64,000 nt of DNA. Origin: Lentinus brumalis. Lineage: Eukaryota; Basidiomycota; Agaricomycetes; Polyporales; Polyporaceae. Both the position numbers and the translations under genes were made by a program. The notes under the pieces were generated by a model. That model searched no databases and was not told the DNA's origin. It worked only from the letters and a program-made list of their open reading frames with translations. The stretch covers positions 62,001-126,000 of the forward strand of contig MARA01000046.1 of NCBI GenBank assembly GCA_001792895.1. Reading direction: 5' to 3'. This document shows positions 11,915 through 23,100 of the stretch, one piece after another. Within the stretch, counting starts at the first letter, position 1. Each line of letters begins with the position of its first letter.

Positions 11915-13560
11915 AAGACGTTCGAACTGAGTTCTCGTTTCAGCAGAGTGGCAGCAACTACTTATCATTACCTCCGTGGAGGTCCGCCGCACCCCGAAGG
12001 TTCAACGCGTATGATTTCCATCGCTTCTACCTGCGCTCGGCCCAACACGACGATCCCATGCGCCTGCACGATTCAGTGCCCCCAGCGCCGACGCCCGTCT
12101 CTCGCCTGTGCCGCGCCCAGCTCTTATGATACACCCTGTAGTATCCGTCCTGATCCCCGCTTACTTGTAGAAGACAACCGCGTCGAGTCTCCGGACTGCG
12201 CCAGACCCTGCCCAGCGAGCGAACCCCGTGTATCACTGATGCTTCCGGCGCCCGGCGGTGCCACACTGGACGGATGCTCTTCACGCCATACAGCTCCTCC
12301 CACATCCAGGCGAGCGAGTCGCGCTTGCGTTCTTGTGCTCCACGGTCGTGCTCAGCATCGTGACCAGCAAACCATCGCGCCTTCAGCACCACCCAGAGTC
12401 CCGACGATGGGCGGCACATACGGGCGTACTGTGCGGAGACTGGTGCGTTGACGGATATCAGTCCAACAACATACGGTGCTGCCGCGCGGAGATGATGGCG
12501 GACGAGTCTGCGAGTCCGAATGCACGTCCTGACAGAACGTGCGCTCGAATCGCAGAGGTGAAGCTCCGAGTCCGTTTCTGCTGCCTGGTAACTGGTATGC
12601 AGGACAAGGCCTCGTCCCAGAGTGGCCGCACGTTCACGGAGAGCGCAGCTTCAGGTCGTCGGTGTCGGTCGTGCGTGAGTGCCAGCCAAATCTCATATCC
12701 CATATCCCATGTCAGCTCCTGATGCGCTGTGTAGCTACAGAAACGCCCCCGTCACCCAGGAGTTGCGCCCGGGGCCTGTCGTCCTGCACCGCGTCCTGTT
12801 CCTCTTCCAGTTCCAGTTCCCGTTGCCGTTCCCGAGCCTCCCGTGCTGCAGCCTGCATGTGCCATGTCCCGGCTCGCGTAGCACGCAAACGCAATGGCGA
12901 TGCACGTCCGAATCTAAAGCGCGTTCACGACCCGACCGACCTGTGGCGTTCCTTCAGCTGCACAGCGCGTCAGAAGCCGACGTAACGGCTCCATGGGACA
13001 TGGGTGACACTCACGCACGACGGACACCGACGACTTGGAGCCGACGCGTTCTTGTGCTCCCATGTACTACCCTCCCCGTCCGAGCCCCCGTACGACGCGG
13101 GGGCAAAGTTCGAACTCGGTCGGACTGTAGTCGTGTCGCAGATGTCTTCCTTGTGCCGTCTCCCGCGCAGTCGGGCTTGTACTGTATTTAATTCGACGCT
13201 CGAGCGTGCATGCGGACGGAGGAGCTATACGAATACTACAGTCTTCGCTCACCGAGAGGACAGAGACGCGGTGCGAGACTGCGAGTGGCATACAAACACG
13301 CTGCTGTGTATTATTCCAATCCGTACCCGGGATGCGACGCAGGGCCGGCGCCGCCCATATTCGAGACGTCCAAGCGAGCCGGAGCGTCGGTCTGGAGCGC
13401 ATCCGCTTGCTCGCACGCATTGCGTCTGCTCGACATGTCGTGTAAGTGTGTCTGACGCAGGGACGGTGCCGGTCGGCGTGCTGACGACTCACGAGTCGAG
13501 CGAGGCTGGGCTAGGACCCGGGGGAGGAGTATTTGAGGTGGATGGGGAGCGCATAGAGCC
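11915..13560. other. Tail of unit 2
   Basis: Homologous to 8,470-10,534. It contains a plus-strand open frame at 13210-13455 (81 aa with ELYEYYSLRSP and YSNPYPGCDAGP) that is more continuous than its unit 1 counterpart. There is no recognisable domain and no proof of expression. Confidence 0.3.
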
Positions 13561-13599
13561 CGCGTGTCTTGCTCACCTTGTCTCCCACCCTGCCAGATC

Positions 13600-14012
13600 T
13601 TGCCCTCGCCCTCGTTACTCTTCCGCTTCGTCGTTGCGCTCACCACCGCTCACCCGCCGCTGCAGGTCATCGTGTTGAAGGTATGTACCTTGCTTTGCAC
13701 TTGTTCTGTGCGGCACGTTGCTGACCGGCGTCCATGTTGCAGACACCTTGTGCAGTTGAGCTGCGCGGCTCGGGCAAGGGCACATGGGCGAGGACGCGTT
13801 CATTGGGGTGCAGAGATACGTACACGACGGATGCCGCTGTAATGGCACGTGAAGCTATGGGATATGGGACGGGGGCCGCGAGGCGGTCAGTAAACGGCGC
13901 ATATAGCACGTACCATAGCATGAAATTCATGCCCCACGCATTCGTCCATGCCCTCCATGCAGTCCGAATGGGTCCCGGGCGGCGCAGGGTGTCGAGGCGG
14001 ATCAGCGCATAG
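13600..14012 (-). pseudogene. Gene A, copy 3: frameshifted
   Basis: ALIRLDTLRRPGPIRT is followed, one frame away, by DCMEGMDECVGHEFHAM. Exon 1 has therefore lost one nucleotide relative to copy 1. The start codon context is also changed. Downstream ITAASVVYVSLHPNERV and GVCNMDAGQQRAA are kept, but a stop follows soon after. Family unknown. Confidence 0.45.
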
Positions 14013-14313
14013 ACCTTGAGACGACAGGACGCGAGAGAGCGGCGAGGGCCAAAGCAGTACAAACACATCGACGAGCGCAAGGAGCGTCGGGCGCATACAC
14101 GCAGAGAGACGCAGAGAGCCGGGGCAGAGAGTGGGGCAGACAGCGAGCGACGCGTCTGCAACGCGTGACGTCAGCGTGCGCCACCGCCGCGATCGACCCC
14201 TCCCGCGACATAAGTATAGCAGCTCGTTCCCTTGACGCCATGTTCGATATTTATATTCGCCCGCTGGCTTCACGCACCCCATCTTCGTCTCCCTCTCCCT
14301 CGTCCTCGTCGAC

Positions 14314-14814
14314 ATGTCGCACATCCCTGCAGAGGTCGCCGACACCAAGCCCATCGAGCAAATCCATCCCGACAACCCTCCCCGCGGCCGCGAAGGAGCC
14401 CGGCCTCACCATGTCACCATCGCCCTCAAGACCCTCGTCAAGCAGTGGGCTGTGCTCTTCTCCGCCGTCCCGTTACCCTCATATCTTGCGCTCAGCATCC
14501 GATCACAGCTTCCACTGAATGTCGCAATGAACGGCCATTTCAGGTAAGTCGTGTACTGTCTTCGATGCGCGTACGTTCCCAACAAGCTCAGAATCTTGTG
14601 CCCTCATGCTCTCTAGGGTGTACCAGACCTTCATAGCAGTGCGATCGAGATACTCGTGAGCCCATCTCTATCCGCTCCTCTGCACTTTGCCAGGGCCACC
14701 TCTCCGTCTGGCGCCAGTCTCCCCGTAGTGGCATCTCTGTATGCACCGGAACCCGGACGAATAGGTGCCGCCACTGTCCTTGCACGTCCAGGTCATCTCG
14801 CCCACTCTCGATAA
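14314..14814 (+). CDS. Gene B, copy 3: small three-exon gene of unknown function
   Basis: Model: exons 14314-14543, 14617-14655 and 14694-14814, giving 129 aa ending at TAA. Donors are GTAAGT and GTGAGC, acceptors CTCTAG and TTGCCAG; phases agree and the total is divisible by three. It begins MSHIPAEVADTKPIEQIHPD, contains LVKQWAVLFSAVPLPSYL, and ends GAATVLARPGHLAHSR. Relative to copy 1, two offsetting small insertions change about ten residues in the middle of exon 1. There is no recognised domain, no signal peptide and no clear membrane helix. It is divergent from gene A and shares its upstream region. It is the only copy that appears intact. Confidence 0.4.
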
Positions 14815-15553
14815 TACGTCCTACGCGGGCCGGATCCGCAGACCGCCTCTTCTTCGTCGTCGAGGTGGCCTACGGTGAGCACCGAACCTCTCGTTCATGC
14901 CCGGCTGACGAGCCCGAGAGCGAGCATTCCGTGAACGCGGCGTTGGCCGTCGCCGTCACCCCTTCATTAATTGCATGCTGTCCGCTGCGGACCCTGTGAG
15001 CGGCGGCAAAATTGAGCCTCTCGTTGCCCAGTTGAGCAGCCAGTCCTGCCGGGCGTCGACGTTCAGGATATGCTAGACGGCCTAGATGCGCAGCGGCAAG
15101 GTGTGCGCGCACAGAAGTTCCACATTTACTCAGCACTATGATCTCATCAGCCAAGAGAGCGGCGGGATCCAGAGATGACACTCGACATACCGCTCCCTGG
15201 ATCCGTTAAGAGGCAGCTGGGACGACGACGCTGGCTCGGACAATCGCTGTATTTTGCGTCCGGACGAGCTGTGCATTTCAAACCACGAAGCAGGGACCTA
15301 AGTAGCTGCCGGTCAAGGACTCGCACTCGCACCACGACCTCAGCACCCGCAGGAAGAGGGACGGCTGAGCAGGTTTCGCCGTGCTGCACTCGTCGCACTA
15401 TCCATGCGACGGAAGACGATGACTTGCGGTGATGCGATGCCGGTCCGCGGCAAGAATTGCGCTCGCGCCGGTGCACATGGATGGGGTAGTCTCCTGGTCG
15501 ACGACCTCACGTCTTCGCTCTGGCACCCGCTCCTGCCCTCTGTCCTCGAACGG
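14815..15553. other. Spacer homologous to 1354-2070
   Basis: Conserved with unit 1 up to the solo LTR. Minus-strand peptide conservation is described under 1354-3187. No intact gene seen. Confidence 0.4.
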
Positions 15554-16406
15554 TAATGGACCCGCACGCCGGGGACGTGAGATTGAAGGTGTGAGGATAG
15601 TCCGAGTGTCCACAATCGGAGGAGGGGAAAAGAGAGAAGAGGGAGACACCGGGGGGTGTCGAGTTGCAGAAGAATAAGAGACGTCGCGCTGGGCGTCAAG
15701 TATGTCATAGCTAGTCGACATGTCGAGTCGCGTGTAGGCGTCGAAGTCGAAGTCGCAATACGATAGTTTTGAATGTTAGAGTCGCGCTGTGAAGGCGATG
15801 AGTATCGCACACACGGGGAGAGGTGGAAACTAGTATGCAGTGAGCGGCGGACTGCGAGTATAAGTACAAAAAAGATGGAACGGGACTAGAGCTAGAATAA
15901 GAAATGTCTATGTAAGAAACTGAGATCGGCGGAGGTGAGTTGCGGTTCAGGGAAAGGGCGGAGAGGAGAGACTGGGCGAGAGCGCCATGGTCCGGCTAAG
16001 CGAGTCGCGCACATGTGATCGTGTCGCGCTCGTCGTCATGTCGTACTTGTACAGTAGAATGTCCGTCTGCTATCGTACAGAGTCAAAGATGGTGGTAGTA
16101 GTAGTACAGTAGAGGGACACGTAAGCGGGCAGGGGAAAGGAGGAATGCATGGAAGAGCTTAGAGTGTCAACTGCCGCTGCGCACTTAGCAGGCCGGGGTA
16201 GAGCTTCGGAGAAGTGGTGGGTACCAGGACGAGGAGTGGACGAGATGCTCGCGGCTTGGGGGCGAGATGAGGATGGAGGTTTCGAGGGATCACGGTGAGG
16301 AAAGGACTAGAATCGTAATTGAGTATTATCGAGAGCGCGTCGTGCGTCGGTGCGTAGCATCGCTGTCGTCGCCGGTTACCCGCGCAGCCATGCGCCATGC
16401 GTAGCA
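15554..16406. mobile_element. Solo LTR of the Gypsy family found at 44060-53156
   Basis: Diverged by point changes and indels but alignable end to end with the LTRs at 44060-45001 and 52216-53156. It begins TAATGGACCCGCACGCCGGG (TGATGG in the intact copies) and ends GCGTAGCA. It is flanked by ACGG at 15550-15553 and 16407-16410. Unit 1 shows the uninterrupted site near 2073 (CTTCATACAGTCACGATGAA). No internal coding sequence remains, as expected after LTR-LTR recombination. Confidence 0.85.
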
Positions 16407-17374
16407 ACGGTCACAGCGAACCTCAACGCGGGACTACCGGAGCTATCACCTGGACCTCGGTAGGTCGTCGAGCACCGAGAGTCTTCAGTACACCCGGGGT
16501 ACGCATGCTGCATGCAGGATGGGTCCAGCCCATCGTGGAGACGTGGTCGCACTGCCCAAAGGATGTCCGGCCTGGCGACGCGGCGAACCTGAGCCGTCCT
16601 ATTTTCCAAGCTGTGGCGGTGTCCGGGTCGTGAGGCGAGAGGCAAGAGGCAAGAGGGGGAGGGCTGGAGCTGCGGCTGGCGCAGGGCGGGCAGGAGGTGC
16701 ATACGTACACGCGTTGTCAGTCTAGTACCGGCACGACAGTGAGACGGCTGTATTAGATAGGATGTCACTACATAGCTCGAAGAAACGAAGACACACGTTC
16801 AATACGTACCACATTATCTATTCCGGTCTTCCCAGTGCAACTTTGTTTTGGAGTCGGAGTTTGTCGGACTGAGTCGAGCAACGAGCGGTCACGCGTCGTG
16901 AATGCCCGTCAGGCATCAGCGGGAGACGGAGGTCGACGAAGGTGCCAGGCAGCGGCGAGAGTCGCGATGTATATGGTGACGTGCATTGCAGTGACCAATG
17001 AGTGACTTCGATACCGCATGTGCTGAGTGAATGTACGGTGGAGCGAGCGAGGGATGTAGGGAGATAAAGACGGGTTACTGGCGATGCGCGAGCCTGTAGA
17101 AACTTCAGAAGGTTCGCAGGTTGGCCAGAGACTTGGGGGGATATAGTACAAGTGAGGGAGACCGCCGGCATCTCAAGCATGAAGATAGTACTGCCCCTGG
17201 TTGGAACGGCGCATTGAGGGCTTTTATGTGTGGGTTTTAAAAGGCTGCCGATGTGGCGAGAGATGAGCAGACGGCGTTGCATATAAGTAACCTCTGGGCG
17301 AACCGCCAACAGGAGACGAGAAATGGTGACGGTAGGAAGTGAGTCCGCAGAACACAACCAGAGGAGAGCCATAC
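16407..17374. other. 3' flank of F-box F2
   Basis: Homologous to 2080-3100. A minus-strand frame stays open from F2 exon 5 to a stop at 16818, but there is no conservation of that frame in the other modules. I see no separate gene. Confidence 0.4.
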
Positions 17375-19224
17375 TTAGAGGACGTTGAACGTCGAGACGG
17401 AGTAGATGCGGGTCTTGATCATGTTCTGCGTGCGTCCCCGGCGAGATGATGAGCTCCTGCTTCCTGTACGCCTGAGGCAAGTCGGCTACACAAGCTGATC
17501 AGTCGATGTCGCTTGTCACGAGTTACATATGATCCTCACCTGATAGTAACGCTTCCGCTTCTGTCTTACGTGCATCAATATCCCTCGAGAGGCGAGAAAT
17601 TTCTTGACAGCATCTCGCGTTGAGCGGCGACGGCGGCGGCGTGCTTCCGCGAGGTCCGCCATGGCTTGCAAGCGGTCGGCGTAGTCCTGCGGAGTTAGGT
17701 CGTGATCTTGCCATTGTTCTATTGGGATCCCTATGGATATCGCAAATAGTCAGCTTTGTGGACAATACCACATTGTCCAACAGAGCCCTCACAGATGATA
17801 GCCCTACTCACCGGCATGAGTTGGATACACGTAGAGCCTCTTCCCCCTCAAGAGCGTCGGAAAGCATTCAGCGACAGCTTGCCTCCACCAATCCACCCAC
17901 TCAAGCCTGTCCCCCAGATCGTGCACAAGAAGGCCTGCCCTGCAAGGATCGACTTCAAGGCGGTCATCGGTGTCCCCACTGGTCTGGTTCTGAAGGTCGT
18001 CCTCGGCAGTATCCTTCCTGCATAGCGCTGCCTCTACGACAGGGCCGATGGTACGGAGGAGCGCAACATAGTCTTCCCGTTTGAAGCTCTCTCTGTTCCA
18101 TGGTTCAAGGCAAAGGAGTGGTTGGGATGGCGATAGACCGCCAACTGCATCGTCGCTTGAGGCCATCCATGAGACGAGCATGTCCCGGAGAGACTCGAGT
18201 GTTTGATCTGGCTGCGGAAACGGCGCAAACGCACAGCAAAGAACACCTAAGCAGGGGAGGGAGCGAAGATTCAAAGCAAGTGAGGGGGCTTCCTGTTCGA
18301 CACCTGATCGCGAGACCCAATAGTGAGATGTATGCTTGGTCAAACAACCAAACCTGACTCACGAGGATGCTCTATTCGTACAGCAGGGGGAACGTTAGGG
18401 AACTTGGTCCACAGCGTGCGGAGCGAGGGGCCAAGTGCGGACAGTAATCTCTGCCTGCCCTGCTCGTCCATGTCATGGCACTGCGATGCGAGTCAATACA
18501 AGCCTGTGCCGTGTTCAATCCGGAGACATACCATGAGCATCTCGAGGTTCGGCAGGAACATCTTCCGAGAGTCGTGGGAGCTGCGCTTCGCCATACAGAC
18601 TGGCTCCAGGCCGAGGACAGCCCAGGAGACGCGAACACACCTCAGTATTTCCAGGTTGGGAAGGGCACTGAGAAAGCGGGCGAAGTCCCCGAACGACGGG
18701 AACCTCACGTCCACAAAGTCTAGCCTGCGGATATGCGAGATGGACGTCAACAGGGACGGGAAGTATCGATAGATGGGTAGGAACGGGAGCTCCTTCTCGC
18801 CCTCAGGGAGTGGGTGTGCAGCCTTCTGGTCATCGTCAAATCCCGAGATGAATAGTGCAGCGAGGTTGGTGAGCCTCCCTCGCAGAGCCGCGAGGAACAA
18901 TACAGCTGGGCTGTATGGCACATGGAGGTGTCCTCGCAATTCGAGTGTGCGCACGTAAGTTCCGAGCTCGGGCGATGCGTCGAGGAGCTGTGCGAAGCGA
19001 TAGAGCGTGTCCTTGTCTCGAAGGAGGACGTATTCGAAGAGAACGCTCTGGGCGCGTGGACGCCATGCGCGACAGACGAGTGCGCAGCTGGAGAGGGTAG
19101 CCAAAGACGTTGAGACGAAGTCGTAATAGTCGTCGTACACAGCTTCGATGACGCGCTCGCAGACCTCGATCGGGAGTCGTGGCTCGGCTTGGCAATTGGC
19201 CGGAGACGGAAGGGCGTCAGTCAT
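17375..19224 (-). CDS. F-box protein F2
   Basis: Paralogue of F1. Exons: 19224-18532, 18480-18363, 18303-17812, 17730-17540, and a fifth from 17471. The first four total 1494 nt (498 codons) with correct phases. The F-box is at about residues 15-62 (RLPIEVCERVIEAVYDDYYD, CALVCRAWRPRAQ). The leucine-rich centre has LTSISHIRRLDFVDVRFPSF. Exon 4 encodes WQDHDLTPQDYADRLQAM and an arginine-rich stretch ending RQKRKRYYQ. Exon 5 reads KQELIISPGTHAE then DPHLLRL, and the equivalent segment is kept in F3. Where exon 5 ends is not resolved: the frame stays open to 16818, and I place the feature edge at the last conserved block. The predicted role is substrate receptor of an SCF complex. Confidence 0.75.
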
Positions 19225-19559
19225 GTCGTGAGCCGTGGACCTGAGCAGAGGTCGCAGGGGAGCGGAAACGTGCAGGAGGGGAAGGGGATCGAGGACTCAG
19301 AGGTCCTGCGCGCATGTATGGCGGTGAGAAGCGCACACGTCCTAGGATGGCGGTACGTACCCGTGTATGACACGAGGTCCGTGAACCTTACTGATATGCT
19401 GCGCATTTGCGCATATGCTGTCGCAGGGCGAAGCGCATACCCATTGCTCCATGCCTCCATGCCTCCAGCGCTCGAGCTTGCACTAGTGTGATCGTCTTCA
19501 TAAGGGAGCGCAGTTGAAGTGGCTGCACGCCAGCGTTCACACGGCACACGGTGTATGTA

Positions 19560-21645
19560 TGTGATTTTATTATAAACTCAGGCTGTACGCGGACAGCCTT
19601 GGCTGTATGCTATCGAAGTGCACAGAACAGTGTTGGTGCATATGGTCGAATAGACAGCGAGAGTCGCAGAAGCGGCCTGTCATCGTGCGTGAAGAATAGA
19701 GGACTCGGAGACTTAAGCAACGGTAGCATGTATTGAGCACGAGAAGACGGCGGTTGTCTCGCTGATTTTGAAGCGTCCACGGGGTCTACGCTGTCATAGT
19801 CGAACAGATCTCAACCCAAGGCTACTGCCCTGCAGTGACGGTCAGAGTGCGATTGTACGAGCAAGCCGGAGCAACCGAACGCACGTACCGGTGCAAGACG
19901 GCTGTGGATCGCTGAGCGGCAGGGCGAAAGTTGACACCCTTCGGGCACAGACCTCACAGATATTGCCTTGAAACTTCAGCGAGGGCATCCTCTGCCTGAC
20001 TCGTCCAAGATGACTTTACAGAAATAAGCGACGGCCGTGCCGGTTGTCGACTATTGAAGTCGTTCGAAGTCGTTCGAAGTCGACGGCGTATGCAGGAGGA
20101 GGATAATGGAGTGGTCCAGACGTGTGATAGGAGCCGACGACTTGACCCTCTCGTCCTGGGACAGAGCAGTTTGCTGGGTGCCGCGATATGTACGATACAG
20201 ATGGCTGTTGTATGATTGTATGCAGGGCATTCCTCGATCTCGCGGTTCTCGCGGCAGCGCGTCTACAGCTCCTGAGTGAGAGTCCCCGCGACTGCGAGGC
20301 CACAGCCCCGCCTAACGCTTGAGTGATCCGCGGACAGTGTTGAGCCAGTTGCGCAGACTGATGTGGCTCCCGCGCCGTGGGCTTGTACATCAGCGCAGTC
20401 CCCTCCTCCGCACCGTTCCCTGAACTTCCATCGGCATTGACCTTCCCTGCCGTCTCCAGCATCTTGGCCGCGCGACCGTTCCCATGCCTAGTATGCGGAC
20501 GTCTACCGGGCGGTCTGAACTCCATCGCGTGCGGACGAGGATCAGAGGGGGAGATGACGCAGGAGTTCGCGTTCTGATGTAGGAGTACGAATCCCAGAGG
20601 CGGAGGCACGTACGTGAGGAGGACATCGGGATATGACACGCTCGAGTGCACGGTCGGGATGTGACACGTACACGTCGCTGTGGTCCGCCGAACGCGGGGC
20701 TCGCCAACGTCGGGAACAGACAGTTCAAACCGACCGCTGGGTCGGTCTCGCGAATGCGGCGGAACAGTGTCCGCGCCAGCAAGTGGCGTGCGGTCGTGCT
20801 GTTCAATCAGTAATTGCCGCGCCTCGAGCACGCCGCGGAGCTGCGTCTCGTACCGGGTCAAGTCGAAGCTATCGCAATTGAATAGTGAACTGGGTTTACA
20901 AAAGCAGCTCAGTGATTTACGTCGTCTTAGGTAGTCAATGAAGAAGACGTACCTCCGATGCAGCACTACTGTACTCCATGTCCGTCCTCCTCCTCGGCGC
21001 CGCCTATCGTCCACGGATCGAACATTGCCTGCAAATAGGTAAGAGGGTCTTGCAGCTCCCCATATATTGGATCCACATGACAGGCTCCTCGAACCTTGAG
21101 ACGAGAGGACAGCGGGACAACGAAATGGTCGCGGAGAGGGGATTAGCATGAGTGACGAACCAGTGATACAGGCATCCTGGCATACCTATGAGCCCTCAGT
21201 AGCTGTCTTCCTCCCTCGCTAGTACGAGTCGCAGCCGCGGCCTACACAAGGCACGTACAGAGGGCGCAGCCGAGTGAAAGAAACCTAGGAGTTTAATGAG
21301 TCCGTGGCAGAGCAAGATGGTGGAATTGAAACGAATGCTTACCGTACTCAAGCAAGCGGGGCAAGTCCGCACTGCAGCACGCCTGCCCTTGAGGAGCAAC
21401 CCGGCCCATGTTCGTTACTTGCAGAGCTTGATACTCGTCTCTCCACTACCTGGGTTTGAGGAGCGGCCGAAGGTGCGACGCCACTGGCGCAGAGGGTAGA
21501 GAATGAGAGTCAAAACCCCTCAGGCAGACAAAGATAATCAGGCGCAGCGTCGAGAAGACGAGGACAGTAGCCAGGGTGTTGAAGACGAGGACATCGAGGT
21601 TGATGGTGAGCCGCCGAGGGCGACAGCGAGGCCACAGGTCCAGAG
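19560..21645 (-). pseudogene. Cassette C, copy 2: decayed unknown gene
   Basis: A 377-codon minus frame (21149-20016) is open, but comparison with the other copies shows the conserved peptides switch frame inside it, so it is not one protein. Conserved pieces are DPIYGELQDPLTYLQAM and GGAEEEDGHG (about 21070-20960), FDLTRYETQLRGVLEARQLL (about 20870-20800) and ETAGKVNADGSSGNGAEEG (about 20460-20400). Introns at GTACGT donors may separate some of them. Function unknown. Confidence 0.35.
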
Positions 21646-21661
21646 AGATTAGATTAGATTT
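21646..21661 (+). promoter_or_regulatory. Degenerate copy of the tandem GATA motif
   Basis: AGATTAGATTAGATTT stands where other modules have AGATAAGATAAGATT, followed by the shared flank CAGTCGGTAATCTCGGCCAT. The A-to-T changes destroy the GATA cores, so factor binding is probably lost in this copy. Confidence 0.4.
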
Positions 21662-23100
21662 CAGTCGGTAATCTCGGCCATCCGAGCTCCGACGACGACC
21701 ACGGTTCCCGTCGAAGCAGCCTTTCAATGAACATCTTGCATCCCGCCCACGACGCGTCGGCTGTCACTCTACTACCGCTGGGTCCCGGGCTCGAGCAATC
21801 CTGCAAACTGCTCCTACGCTAGTACTCGAGGAAACACTGAGTGGGCTGAGAACTTTGTATCATGCAGAAGATGCAGTAAGTCATACACTCACGCTACGTA
21901 ACCTCTGTGTCCCTGCTCGTCTTTGCAGTCGTCTGCGATTCAACCATCACAGCAACCTCGGACCATACACAGTATCTCCATGCTGGTCGGGATTTAAGCT
22001 TCTCCTCCCAACGACGAACGTCAGGCAATACGCAACTCCCCACACGCGACACCGTACATCCCGTGTCGTTACGTCCTAGGTGAGGTAGGCAGCAACTACA
22101 ACAGATGATGTCTGTACTGACTCCTCGCTTCGCATCAGTCAGCTGCGACCCTCCCCGCAGGCATGAGCTACCGCCTTGGAGAGCCAGCCGCATGCCAAAA
22201 TCTCAAAACGGCTAGGACACGAAACCCCGAGTCGCGACTCATCGTGCTAGACCCGGTAGCCCGTGACGGCCTCGTTCTGAAAGATGCTTGAGATGAGCTC
22301 GGCCGCTGGACCCTCATCATCCAAAATCCCACCGTCGCCATCCGACGTCCTCCCGTCCCTCGCGCATTGCTGTGTCATACACATCGGCGTAGGCGACATC
22401 AGACTAACATCGGGATGCCTCTCTTACTGGCAGGACGCCGTCGTACGCATCCACTCGCACCGCGGAGGCCACACTGGTTCCTTCGACTTCGCGGTACTGG
22501 TGCAGGAGCTGAACGCCCTCGCGGACACTACGGAACCGGTGAGACGATCTCGTTGAAGGTATGTATCTTTTGTGACGACCTGGACAACGCCACATGAGTC
22601 TGGAATGGGACAATACCACATGTACTGATCAAGCGTTCTCCTCATAGTCTCTGCAAGGCCATCCTAGACCCTCGCGTCGACGTATATCTCAGACCAAATC
22701 TGTACACTCGCTCGCCGAGTGGGTCCCGCGGATGACAGTGCGCCTCATGTGCGATCATTCTCAGCGACCTCGCTCGCCCTTACCGCCGCCTACCTCTGTT
22801 GTGCTCTACTAGTACAGTCGCTCCAACTCGCCCGGCTCCTCCGCCCGTAGTAGCAGTACCGCGTTCCCGCAGACAAAACACAACTGCCTCGAGCTTCAGG
22901 AAGTCACCAGAGCGTTGAGCAATGGTCGACGAGCAGACCCCGTTCGCCCTGCTCAGCTCCCGAGAACAAGGCGCTCGACCGCGGATGGATCAAGTTGCAC
23001 ATACACCTCATCCGTCGCCGAGACGTCGTGCGAGTTCCGCTGAAATCCTGGTGCTGCACGGTCGCCCTCAGCACAACGCCGCGACTTCCTCGCCATGCAG
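21662..23100 (+). other. Cassette D, copy 3
   Basis: Contains a 90-codon plus frame at 22284-22556 (GPSSSKIPPSPSDVLPSL, TSGCLSYWQDAVVRIH, SFDFAVLVQELNALADTTEP). The last of these is conserved with 8200-8275. A donor-like CCG|GTGAGA follows the conserved peptide, so 22284-22536 may be an exon. The frame peptide is low-complexity at its start. Family not recognised. Confidence 0.35.

Larger units (their letters stand above)
10535..13560. repeat. Segmental duplication unit 2, internally deleted
   Basis: A 3.0 kb copy. 10535-11410 matches the first kilobase of unit 1. The sequence then jumps to cassette D (compare 11430-11700 with 7380-7650) and continues with the unit tail (12,000-13,500 versus 8,470-10,430). 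The F-box gene and cassette C are absent. The junction lies near 11410-11430. Confidence 0.65.
13561..23100. repeat. Segmental duplication unit 3
   Basis: Starts with the same CGCGTGTCTTGCTCA border as the window start. It carries gene A, gene B, a spacer with solo LTR, F-box F2, cassette C, a GATA-like motif and cassette D, in the same order and orientation as unit 1. The right end is approximate, because the tail region found in units 1 and 2 is not recognisable here. Confidence 0.6.

Noticed and set aside
16818..17480. A 220-codon continuation of F-box F2 exon 5 as real C-terminus
   Set aside because: Only the first 30 or so residues are conserved with F3. The rest looks like open 3' flank.
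20016..21149. A 377-codon minus-strand open frame as a single gene
   Set aside because: Peptides conserved with the other cassette C copies change frame inside it. GC-rich DNA keeps long frames open by chance.
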